A stretch of 5,149 nt of DNA from Nitrosomonadaceae bacterium (lineage in GTDB: Bacteria; Pseudomonadota; Gammaproteobacteria; Burkholderiales; Usitatibacteraceae). Shown here piece by piece: positions 1-5,149 of this stretch. The DNA lies in NCBI GenBank assembly GCA_021300055.1, contig JAJTHU010000251.1, positions 1 to 5,149 on the forward strand, written 5' to 3'. Each line of letters opens with the position of its first letter. The first letter of the stretch is position 1. Position numbers and translations under genes: made by a program. A model generated the notes under the pieces. The model worked only from the letters and a program-made list of their open reading frames with translations. It made no database searches and was not told the origin of the DNA.

Positions 1-1
1 C

Positions 2-400
2 GGCATTTACCCGGCTGTGGATCCGCTCGACTCCACCTCGCGCCAGCTTGACCCGCAGGTCGTCGGCGAAGAGCACTACACGGTTGCTCGTCGCGTGCAA
101 GCTACGCTGCAGCGCTACAAGGAACTCCGCGACATCATCGCGATTCTGGGTATGGACGAACTATCACCCGAAGACAAGCTCGCGGTCTCGCGCGCACGTA
201 AGATTCAACGCTTCCTTTCACAGCCGTTCAACGTTGCTGAAGTCTTCACCGGCACGCCAGGCAAGATCGTTCCGCTCAAGGACACCATTCGCGGCTTCAA
301 GATGATCGTGGACGGCGAGTGCGACACACTGCCTGAACAAGCGTTCTATATGGTGGGCGGCATTGAAGAGGTGTTCGAAAAAGCAAAGGGCATGCAATAG
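2..400 (+). CDS. atpD: F1Fo-ATP synthase subunit beta, C-terminal part (5' end outside window)
   Basis: This is the catalytic beta subunit of the cytoplasmic F1 head, which makes ATP from ADP and phosphate using rotation of the gamma subunit. The reading frame is open from base 2 and ends at TAG 398-400, giving 132 residues of a protein usually about 460 long, so roughly the last 29% is present; the real start lies upstream. The fragment begins in the conserved GIYPAVDPLDSTSR stretch and then shows LQRYKELRDIIAILGMDELSPED at residues about 36-58. The DELSPED part is the DELSEED loop that contacts gamma. RARKIQRFLSQPF (64-76) and the FTGTPGK and LPEQAFYMVG segments follow. The GTG at 17 is an internal valine, not a start. 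It lies 64 bases before atpC on the same strand, as in a normal atp operon. Nothing looks broken. Identity is near certain. Confidence 0.97.
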   Translation, partial: GIYPAVDPLDSTSRQLDPQVVGEEHYTVARRVQATLQRYKELRDIIAILGMDELSPEDKLAVSRARKIQRFLSQPFNVAEVFTGTPGKIVPLKDTIRGFKMIVDGECDTLPEQAFYMVGGIEEVFEKAKGMQ

Positions 401-464
401 CGCGTGTTTTGCAGGCGAGGCGCTAACGCTTCATCCTTCAAGATAACGCAAGAAAGATCTTCGT

Positions 465-878
465 ATGGCACATACCCTTCAAGTGAACATCGTATCGGCT
501 GAACAAGCCATCTTCTCCGGCGAGGCCGAGATGGTCGTCGCCCCAGGGGAGGCTGGTGAGCTGGGCATCCTGCCCCAGCATGCCCCGTTGCTCACACGAA
601 TCCGTCCGGGAACCGTTAAGGTAAAGCTCAGCGGCGGTAGTGAAGAAATGATCTACGTCTCTGGTGGCATCTTGGAGGTTCAGCCGAAAGCCCTGACGAT
701 CCTTGCTGACACCTCGGTCCGCGCAGCAGATTTGGACGAGGTCAAGGTCATGGAGGCTAAGCGAGCGGCGGAGGAAGCACTCGCTAACCGACAAAGTGGC
801 CAGGAACGGGCGGTTGTCCAGGCCGAATTGGCTCAATTGGCGGCTCAGCTAGCGGCCATCAGAAAGTTGCGCAAATAA
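465..878 (+). CDS. atpC: F1Fo-ATP synthase subunit epsilon
   Basis: This is the epsilon subunit of the F1 central stalk, which binds gamma and the c-ring and inhibits ATP hydrolysis. It has 137 residues, normal for the family (about 130-142). Residues 1-85 fit the N-terminal beta-sandwich, with the family hallmark GEAGELGILPQHAPLLTRIRPG at about 28-49 and GGILEVQP at 67-74. Residues about 88-137 are rich in Ala, Glu and Lys and fit the two C-terminal helices, ending IRKLRK. The ATG at 465 gives the usual length and is preceded by a purine-rich stretch, AAGAAAG at 450-456, a modest ribosome binding site. It is the last gene of the atp operon: an intrinsic terminator follows 57 bases after the stop. 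The LAAQLAAIRKLRK-type tail resembles betaproteobacterial homologues, from memory. Confidence 0.96.
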   Translation: MAHTLQVNIVSAEQAIFSGEAEMVVAPGEAGELGILPQHAPLLTRIRPGTVKVKLSGGSEEMIYVSGGILEVQPKALTILADTSVRAADLDEVKVMEAKRAAEEALANRQSGQERAVVQAELAQLAAQLAAIRKLRK

Positions 879-935
879 ATAAAGTTTGGTACCATTAGTG
901 TGCCGTAACGGTTTAGAGGCGCAGTAAAAATTTCA

Positions 936-963
936 GGCAGTGGGTTCTCCCACTGCCTTTTTT
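936..963 (+). terminator. Rho-independent terminator of the atp operon
   Basis: GGCAGTGGG (936-944) pairs perfectly with CCCACTGCC (949-957) around the loop TTCT (945-948), and six T residues follow at 958-963. A 9-base-pair GC-rich stem, a 4-base loop and an immediate T-tract are the classical features. It sits 57 bases after the atpC stop and 20 bases before the glmU ATG, so it should separate atp transcription from glmUS, wholly or partly. There is no matching T-tract directly on the other strand, so it is probably one-directional. Confidence 0.93.
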
Positions 964-983
964 ATTGTCTTTTGCGCTGCACA

Positions 984-2369
984 ATGGATGGAAATTCAGG
1001 ACTAAGCGTCGTTATTCTCGCGGCAGGGCAAGGCACGCGCATGAAATCCGCGCTGCCAAAAGTGCTTCACGAAGTGGCGGGCAAGCCCATGCTCGCGCAT
1101 GTGGTCGATGCCGCCAAGGCACTCTCTCCAAAAAGCATCACCATCATCTACGGTCATGGTGGCGCGATCGTGCGCTCCGCCTTCGTGCAAGATCGCGAAC
1201 TCCGCTGGGCTCTGCAAGAGCCACAGCTCGGGACCGGGCATGCGGTCATGCAAGCGATGGACGCTATCAACGAGTCGAAAACGACGTTGATCCTCTACGG
1301 GGACGTTCCGTTGATTTCTGTCGGCACGCTTCGCAAGCTGGTAAACGAGGCGGCACGCGGTGAACTCAGCTGGCTTACCGCAATCGTTGAACAACCCGCC
1401 GGGCTTGGACGAGTTATTCGAGATGCCAATGGGCAAGCGTGCGCCATCGTGGAAGAAAAAGACGCGAGCGAAGCGCAGCGGCTGGTGCATGAAATCAATA
1501 CTGGATTCGTTGCGTGTCCCAGCCCTTGGCTTGTCGAGTGGCTACCGCGACTCGGCAATCGCAACGCTCAGGGCGAGTACTACCTCACCGATGTGATGGC
1601 GCTGGCTGTGGAAAAGGGATGCAAAATTACGACCTCGCAACCAAATAATCTGTGGGAAACGACAGGCGTGAACAATCGGGAACAGTTAGCCCAAGTCGAA
1701 CGTATCGCGCAACTGGAGAGAGCTGAGGAGCTGATGGCTGGAGGCGTTACGCTACGCGACCCAAATCGGCTAGATATCCGCGGCAGCTTGAGCGCAGCGC
1801 AGGATGTAACGATCGATATCAACGTGTTGATTGAAGGTACGGTTCGTTTGGCGCGCGGGGTCTCAATCGGGGCAAACTGCATGCTAAAGGACTGCGACAT
1901 CGGCGAGGACACGCAGGTACTGTCATTCACCTCGATTGATGGTGCGAACGTTGGACGCAACGCGAGGATCGGACCCTATGCGCGGATTCGACCCAACACG
2001 CGAATCGGCAACGACGTTCATATTGGCAACTTTGTTGAGGTCAAGGCGAGCGACATCAGCAATGAGTCGAAGGCAAACCATCTGAGCTACATTGGTGACG
2101 CAACGATTGGTGAGCGCGTCAACGTTGGTGCCGGCACCATCACGTGCAACTACGACGGCGCGAACAAACATCGAACCATCATTGAGTCCGATGTTCATAT
2201 TGGTTCTGACGTCCAACTTATCGCGCCCGTAACGGTCAGGCAGGGCGCCACCATTGGTGCAGGCACGACCGTCTGGAAGGATGCCCCCGAAAACGAGCTC
2301 ACGCTCAACCCCAAAGCGCAGGAAACGCGCAAGGGATGGAGGCGACCAACAAAGAAAGGCGCGTCATAA
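984..2369 (+). CDS. glmU: Bifunctional GlmU: GlcNAc-1-phosphate uridyltransferase / glucosamine-1-phosphate acetyltransferase
   Basis: This enzyme acetylates glucosamine-1-phosphate with acetyl-CoA and then joins GlcNAc-1-phosphate to UTP, giving UDP-GlcNAc for peptidoglycan and lipopolysaccharide. Counted from the ATG at 984 it has 461 residues (E. coli 456). The N-terminal pyrophosphorylase domain (about 1-230) shows LAAGQGTRM at 12-20 with Lys26, QLGTGHA at 81-87, YGD with Asp107, EINTG near 170-174 and GVNNR at 228-232 (metal-binding Asn230). A linker helix follows. From about 250 come the hexapeptide repeats of a left-handed beta-helix, with GPYARIRP, the likely catalytic His366 in SKANHLSYIGD, and GAGTITCNYDG. 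The C-terminus is the typical GWRRP-lysine tail. A TTG at 972 would add four residues, but the ATG fits family N-termini better. No clear Shine-Dalgarno precedes either. glmS follows after 65 bases, so the two are probably cotranscribed. Confidence 0.96.
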   Translation: MDGNSGLSVVILAAGQGTRMKSALPKVLHEVAGKPMLAHVVDAAKALSPKSITIIYGHGGAIVRSAFVQDRELRWALQEPQLGTGHAVMQAMDAINESKTTLILYGDVPLISVGTLRKLVNEAARGELSWLTAIVEQPAGLGRVIRDANGQACAIVEEKDASEAQRLVHEINTGFVACPSPWLVEWLPRLGNRNAQGEYYLTDVMALAVEKGCKITTSQPNNLWETTGVNNREQLAQVERIAQLERAEELMAGGVTLRDPNRLDIRGSLSAAQDVTIDINVLIEGTVRLARGVSIGANCMLKDCDIGEDTQVLSFTSIDGANVGRNARIGPYARIRPNTRIGNDVHIGNFVEVKASDISNESKANHLSYIGDATIGERVNVGAGTITCNYDGANKHRTIIESDVHIGSDVQLIAPVTVRQGATIGAGTTVWKDAPENELTLNPKAQETRKGWRRPTKKGAS

Positions 2370-2411
2370 GTGTGCACGATGTGCGCTCATCCGGCGTTGG
2401 ACGGCAATGAC

Positions 2412-2432
2412 TTAGCAAGAAGTGATCGCTAA
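2412..2432 (+). promoter_or_regulatory. Probable glmS ribosome binding site inside a small inverted repeat
   Basis: The purine-rich AAGAAGTG at 2417-2424 lies 10 bases before the glmS ATG and is the only plausible Shine-Dalgarno there. It is flanked by TTAGC (2412-2416) and GCTAA (2428-2432), which could form a weak 5-base-pair stem with the binding site in its 11-base loop. The match to AGGAGG is only moderate. The stem is short and AT-containing, so any regulatory effect is speculative. Confidence 0.35.
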
Positions 2433-2434
2433 TC

Positions 2435-4270
2435 ATGTGTGGAATCGTCGGCGGCATTTCTTATAGAGATATTGTTCCTGTACTGATCGGCGGTCTCCGA
2501 GAGTTGGAGTACCGCGGCTACGATTCATCTGGCATCGCCGTTCACAGCCCAGGCGGTAACGAGATTACGCGGGTCCGTCGGACGGGGCGCGTCGCTGAAA
2601 TGGAAGCGGCGGCAAAAGCCATCGGATTGCGCGGCACCCTAGGTGTTGGCCACACGCGATGGGCGACTCACGGCGGCGTCACCGAACCCAATGCGCATCC
2701 GCATGTATCCTCGGATGAGATCGTCGTGGTGCACAACGGCATCATCGAGAACCACGAAGAAAAACGCGAACAGCTGAAAAAGCAGGGCTACCGATTCGAG
2801 TCACAGACAGATACTGAGGTCATCGCCCATCTCGTGCATGCGTACCTCAAACAGACTGCGGACTTGCTTAAGGCGGTACAACTTGCGGTCAGGGATTTGC
2901 ACGGTGCATATGCGATCGGCGTGTTCGCAAAATCGGCCCCAGATAAATTGATCTGCGCGCGACTGGGATGCCCGTTACTGATAGGCATCGGCGATCAAGA
3001 AACCTTTATCGCTTCTGATATCGCCGCCATCCTCGCCGAAACGCGAAGAGTCGTTTACCTCGAAGAGGGGGACGTGGCGGAATTAGGTCCATCAAGCTAC
3101 CGAGTGTTCGACGTAAACGGTGCCGAGGTCAATCGCGCCATTCATGTATCCGATTTAACGACCGATGCGCGCGAGCTGGGCCAGTATGCGCACTTCATGC
3201 AAAAGGAGATCCACGAACAGCCGAAAGCTATTGCTGACACGCTTCAACAGGTGATCGATGCAGGTGTCGAAGCGATCGAGTTTGGCGCGAGTGCGCCCAA
3301 ACTCTTTGCTGAGGCTTCGGGTGTACTGATCCTCGCCTCGGGAACCAGCTATTACGCGGGACTCGTCGCGAAGCAATGGATTGAGTCGATCGCGCGGGTG
3401 CCGTGCCAAGTCGAGCTCGGGCATGAGTACCGCTATCGAGACTCAATCCCCGATGCGCAGCAAATTGTTGTCACGATCTCGCAGTCTGGCGAAACGCTGG
3501 ATACCATGGAAGCGCTCAAGCGCGCCAAGCAACTTGGACATCACGCGACGCTCTCGATTTGTAACGTCCGTGAGTCCGCTATCCCGCGCGCGTCTTCCAT
3601 GGTTTGCTATACCCGTGCCGGACCCGAAATCGGTGTTGCATCAACAAAAGCGTTCACCACACAGCTTGCTGCGCTGTTCACCTTTGCGCTGACACTAGCT
3701 AAGGCGCGCGGGCGACTCACGGCACAAGACGAGAACGCTTACGTCGATCAACTGCGCTGCGTCCCAGGAAGCGTCCAACACGCCCTTAATCTTGAACCAC
3801 AAATTCAGGCTTGGGCGGAGCGCTTTGCCGACAAGCACCACGCTCTTTTTTTGGGGAGGGGCCAGCATTACCCGATTGCCCTTGAGGGTGCGCTCAAGCT
3901 GAAAGAAATCTCCTACATCCACGCGGAAGCTTATCCAGCGGGCGAGCTAAAGCACGGGCCACTTGCGCTGGTCGACAACGACATGCCCGTGGTCGTGATC
4001 GCGCCTAACGATACGCTTCTCGAAAAGGTTAAATCCAACATGCAAGAGGTCCGCGCGCGTGGCGGAGAACTTTTTGTTTTCGCGGACGCAGACAGCCACT
4101 TCACACCAAGCGATGGCGTCAACGTCATCCGCACCCCACGACACGCGGGCATGCTGTCGCCGATCATCCATGCAATTCCGGTGCAGTTGCTGGCGTATCA
4201 CGCTGCGCTGCGCCGCGGGACGGATGTCGACAAGCCGCGCAATCTTGCTAAGGCCGTTACGGTCGAGTAG
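2435..4270 (+). CDS. glmS: Glutamine--fructose-6-phosphate aminotransferase (isomerizing), glucosamine-6-phosphate synthase
   Basis: This cytoplasmic enzyme makes glucosamine-6-phosphate from fructose-6-phosphate and glutamine, the first committed step to UDP-GlcNAc. It has 611 residues (E. coli 609). The protein begins MCGIVGG, placing the nucleophilic Cys immediately after the initiator Met, which fixes the start at 2435. The class II glutaminase domain (about 2-240) shows EYRGYDSSGIA, HTRWATHG at 73-80, HNGIIEN at 100-106 and the TDTEVIAH region. Two SIS sugar-isomerase domains follow, with ASGTSYYAG near 301-309, ISQSGET at 348-354, EIGVASTKAFTTQ at 398-410 and GELKHGPLAL at 503-512 (His507). 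The C-terminus PRNLAKAVTVE (601-611) carries the active-site Lys606. It lies directly after glmU. Its last codons double as the attTn7 recognition region, and a Tn7-like end starts 23 bases after the stop. The gene itself is intact. Confidence 0.97.
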   Translation: MCGIVGGISYRDIVPVLIGGLRELEYRGYDSSGIAVHSPGGNEITRVRRTGRVAEMEAAAKAIGLRGTLGVGHTRWATHGGVTEPNAHPHVSSDEIVVVHNGIIENHEEKREQLKKQGYRFESQTDTEVIAHLVHAYLKQTADLLKAVQLAVRDLHGAYAIGVFAKSAPDKLICARLGCPLLIGIGDQETFIASDIAAILAETRRVVYLEEGDVAELGPSSYRVFDVNGAEVNRAIHVSDLTTDARELGQYAHFMQKEIHEQPKAIADTLQQVIDAGVEAIEFGASAPKLFAEASGVLILASGTSYYAGLVAKQWIESIARVPCQVELGHEYRYRDSIPDAQQIVVTISQSGETLDTMEALKRAKQLGHHATLSICNVRESAIPRASSMVCYTRAGPEIGVASTKAFTTQLAALFTFALTLAKARGRLTAQDENAYVDQLRCVPGSVQHALNLEPQIQAWAERFADKHHALFLGRGQHYPIALEGALKLKEISYIHAEAYPAGELKHGPLALVDNDMPVVVIAPNDTLLEKVKSNMQEVRARGGELFVFADADSHFTPSDGVNVIRTPRHAGMLSPIIHAIPVQLLAYHAALRRGTDVDKPRNLAKAVTVE

Positions 4271-4292
4271 CGCGGCCAATCTGATCGCCGGT
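4232..4292 (+). other. attTn7-type transposon attachment site at the 3' end of glmS
   Basis: Tn7 and many relatives insert just downstream of glmS because TnsD binds the last codons of the gene, which encode the conserved PRNLAKAVTVE tail. That tail is intact here. Counting back from an insertion centre at 4290, the region equivalent to the E. coli TnsD footprint (about +23 to +58) is roughly 4267 down to 4232, inside glmS. Bases 4288-4292 (CCGGT) immediately precede the transposon tip and are the candidate 5-base target duplication. They lie 18-22 bases after the glmS stop, essentially the position used by Tn7. The other copy of the duplication would lie outside the window, so it cannot be confirmed here. 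Confidence 0.75.
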
Positions 4293-4302
4293 TGTTCCTT
4301 GG

Positions 4303-4318
4303 GAATAAAGACTAGAAC
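4303..4318 (+). repeat. TnsB-type binding site 1 (tip-proximal)
   Basis: GAATAAAGACTAGAAC matches the other two copies at 14 of 16 positions; it has G for T at position 1 and A for T at position 9. It begins 10 bases inside the TGT tip at 4293, matching the spacing in Tn7. The site-type core AATAAAGTCTTAAACT in Tn7 is from memory. Confidence 0.78.
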
Positions 4319-4322
4319 TACG

Positions 4323-4338
4323 TAATAAAGTCTAGAAC
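4323..4338 (+). repeat. TnsB-type binding site 2
   Basis: TAATAAAGTCTAGAAC is identical to site 3. It starts 20 bases after site 1, which is the near-continuous pitch of adjacent TnsB sites in the Tn7 right end. With the next two bases (TT) it differs from the remembered Tn7 core AATAAAGTCTTAAACT at two positions. Confidence 0.8.
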
Positions 4339-4355
4339 TTCTCCGTGGACGTCGG

Positions 4356-4371
4356 TAATAAAGTCTAGAAC
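4356..4371 (+). repeat. TnsB-type binding site 3
   Basis: TAATAAAGTCTAGAAC is an exact copy of site 2, starting 33 bases later rather than 20. The extra spacing leaves a 17-base unrepeated gap (4339-4355). No fourth copy in the same orientation was found up to 4540. Confidence 0.8.
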
Positions 4372-4540
4372 AAGCCGTTTGCTTGGCACGCCGACTCTTG
4401 CAGCTAGTTCAGTAGTATTGCCTTATGGGTCTGGCGGGCATTTTCAGCCGAACGGGAAAATTCCGCCTCACGGAATATCGGTTCGTGTCCCGTAGTGATA
4501 AATTGCCGTAGAAGGTTTATCGGCCAGAAGATTCTATGGT
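4372..4540 (-). other. Non-coding interval with clustered stem-loops downstream of an IS110-family transposase; possible guide-RNA region
   Basis: This stretch lies between the last TnsB-type repeat and the transposase stop. I see no convincing gene. It holds several potential stems: GATAAA/TTTATC (4497-4502 with 4516-4521, 13-base loop); ATTCCG/CGGAAT (4460-4465 with 4471-4476, 5-base loop); and, enclosing the latter, ACGGGA/TCCCGT (4452-4457 with 4488-4493), with CGAAC/GTTCG (4449-4453 with 4481-4485) as a competing pairing. A small CAAGC/GCTTG hairpin sits at 4371-4385. Read on the minus strand it follows the transposase gene, where IS1111-group elements of the IS110 family encode their guide (seek/bridge) RNA. 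The stem with internal loops resembles that architecture only in general terms. The inner hairpin, followed on the minus strand by TTT, could instead be a weak terminator. The boundary between Tn7-like and IS110 DNA must lie somewhere in here but is not visible. Confidence 0.3.
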
Positions 4541-5149
4541 TTATGTCAACGCATTTTTGAACCGCGTTTGCTCGAATTCACGGTTGTGGGTATACATCGA
4601 CCAAGCGATACGAGCCAGACGTCGTGCGATCACAACGAGGGACGCCGTACTTGAGAGCCCTTTCGCCCTGTAGTGCTCGTAGATCGGCTTCCAGGTCTTC
4701 GTCTTCTTCGCTGACATCGCAGCCAAGTACAGTAGCCGGCGTAGCTCCGATGGCCCTCGCTTGGACAATCGGCGCTTGCCGCGGTGGCGCCCCGATTCAT
4801 CCGGCCGGGGATCGAGTCCGGTAAAGGCAACAAATGCGTCAGCACTCTTGAGCGGCAAGCGCTCTAAGGCGTTAACCAGTGACGATGCGACCACCTTACC
4901 CACGCCATCGAGTGTGAGCATATGTTGGACATGCTCTTTGCGCTTTGGGTCTTTATCCGTCAGTTCTTTGACCCTGGCGTCGATGCGCGCAAGCACTTGG
5001 TCGAAGCGCTTACGCATGGACTTAAGGTCTGCACCAAAGCCATCGACCCCCGTGAGCGTTTGTCCGAGCGATTGGCGGAGTGAGCTCAGCTTGGCGCGGC
5101 GATTGAGTAGCTGACCAATCTCCCTTTGTTCGGGCGTAGGCGGCACCCA
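4541..5149 (-). CDS. IS110-family transposase (DEDD/serine recombinase type), C-terminal part, N-terminus outside window
   Basis: This is a transposase of the IS110 family, whose members recombine short target sites with a RuvC-like N-terminal domain, a C-terminal Tnp domain carrying a catalytic serine, and a guide RNA. The frame is open to the window edge and ends at TAA (complement of 4541-4543), giving 202 residues of a protein usually about 310-350. The RuvC-like DEDD domain is therefore not visible. Residues about 7-72 are charged and helical, fitting the linker coiled coil. MLTLDGVGKVVASSLVNAL (77-95) is a helix-hairpin-helix-like segment opening the Transposase_20/IS116-IS110-IS902 domain. 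FTGLDPRPDESG (109-120) and GKRRLSKRGPSELRRLLYLAA (124-144) follow. Ser119 of the SG pair is the likely catalytic serine: about 83 residues follow it, as in IS621. The visible part has no stop or frameshift. It faces glmS from inside the Tn7-like end, opposite to where tnsA would point. Confidence 0.88.
   Translation of the reverse strand, partial: WVPPTPEQREIGQLLNRRAKLSSLRQSLGQTLTGVDGFGADLKSMRKRFDQVLARIDARVKELTDKDPKRKEHVQHMLTLDGVGKVVASSLVNALERLPLKSADAFVAFTGLDPRPDESGRHRGKRRLSKRGPSELRRLLYLAAMSAKKTKTWKPIYEHYRAKGLSSTASLVVIARRLARIAWSMYTHNREFEQTRFKNALT

Larger units (their letters stand above)
4293..4371. mobile_element. Tn7-like transposon end (glmS-proximal, right-type)
   Basis: The end starts with TGT at 4293-4295, followed by an 8-base spacer (TCCTTGGG) and then AATAAAG. 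The Tn7 right end, as I remember it, reads TGTGGGCGGACAATAAAG, with the same TGT, the same 8-base spacing and the same AATAAAG. Three direct repeats of the TnsB-site type occupy 4303-4371, all oriented the same way. The tip lies 23 bases after the glmS stop, where Tn7 places its right end. Only this end is seen. The body continues rightward for an unknown distance and may or may not still carry tns genes. No tnsA is recognisable before 5149; an IS110-family transposase in antisense occupies that place. This could be an intact element, a defective one or a scar. An IS21-family end also has multiple subterminal repeats and was considered, but the glmS position and site sequence favour Tn7. Confidence 0.82.

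Noticed and set aside
878..884. AATAAAG just after atpC, as a possible further TnsB-type site
   Set aside because: The following bases (TTTGGTAC) do not match the TCTAGAAC half, there is no second copy, and it is far from the transposon end.
972..983. TTG at 972 as the glmU start
   Set aside because: It adds only four residues (M-R-C-T) and lies 9 bases after the terminator T-tract; the ATG at 984 leaves a family-typical N-terminus.
1002..1490. A 162-codon minus-strand open frame opposite the start of glmU
   Set aside because: It lies fully inside a well-supported glmU coding frame and shows no recognisable motif; it is a shadow of the GC-rich codon pattern. The same applies to other long frames opposite glmU and glmS.
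2370..2434. A glmS ribozyme or other riboswitch before glmS
   Set aside because: The interval is only 65 bases, too short for the glmS ribozyme, which is known from Gram-positive bacteria; no such core is visible.
4303..4371. CRISPR array or plasmid iterons
   Set aside because: There are only three 16-base repeats with unequal spacing and no cas or rep gene in view; the position after glmS and the TGT tip explain them better as TnsB-type sites.
4401..4420. A possible inverted fourth TnsB-type site (reverse complement CAATACTACTGAACTAGCTG)
   Set aside because: It shares AATA and GAACT with the repeats but needs gaps to align and runs in the opposite orientation; too weak to call.
4761..5114. 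A 117-codon plus-strand open frame opposite the transposase
   Set aside because: The minus-strand frame has clear IS110-family motifs throughout; the plus-strand product is low-complexity Ser/Arg-rich and looks like an antisense shadow.

Overview
The window carries the end of a proteobacterial F1Fo-ATP synthase operon, the two genes that make UDP-N-acetylglucosamine precursors, and then a zone of mobile DNA that begins 23 bases after the last housekeeping gene. The order atpD-atpC-glmU-glmS on one strand is the classical gamma/betaproteobacterial arrangement. The AtpC C-terminus looks betaproteobacterial to me, but I would not name a genus from this sequence. All gene identities come from protein motifs recognised by eye.

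Layout: 2-400 is the 3' part of atpD (F1 beta subunit). 465-878 is atpC (epsilon subunit). A strong intrinsic terminator at 936-963 closes the atp operon. glmU (984-2369) begins only 20 bases after the terminator's T-tract and is followed 65 bases later by glmS (2435-4270). GlmS makes glucosamine-6-phosphate; after isomerisation by GlmM, which is not in the window, GlmU makes UDP-GlcNAc for peptidoglycan and lipopolysaccharide.

The 3' end of glmS is the attachment site attTn7. At 4293 the sequence switches to what I read as the glmS-proximal (right-type) end of a Tn7-like transposon. It has a terminal TGT, an 8-base spacer, and then three direct repeats of the form TAATAAAGTCTAGAAC (4303-4318, 4323-4338, 4356-4371). 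From memory these closely match the TnsB-binding sites of Tn7, and the distance from the TGT tip to the first site is the same as in Tn7. The insertion point relative to the glmS stop codon also fits Tn7 site-specific insertion.

No tnsA is recognisable inside the end. Instead there is about 170 bases of non-coding DNA with several stem-loops (4372-4540), then the C-terminal two thirds or so of an IS110-family transposase on the minus strand (4541-5149), cut by the window edge. Either an IS110-family element has landed in the Tn7-like end, or it is cargo of that element. The non-coding stretch lies where IS1111-group elements encode their guide RNA, so it is a candidate for one, but this is unproven.
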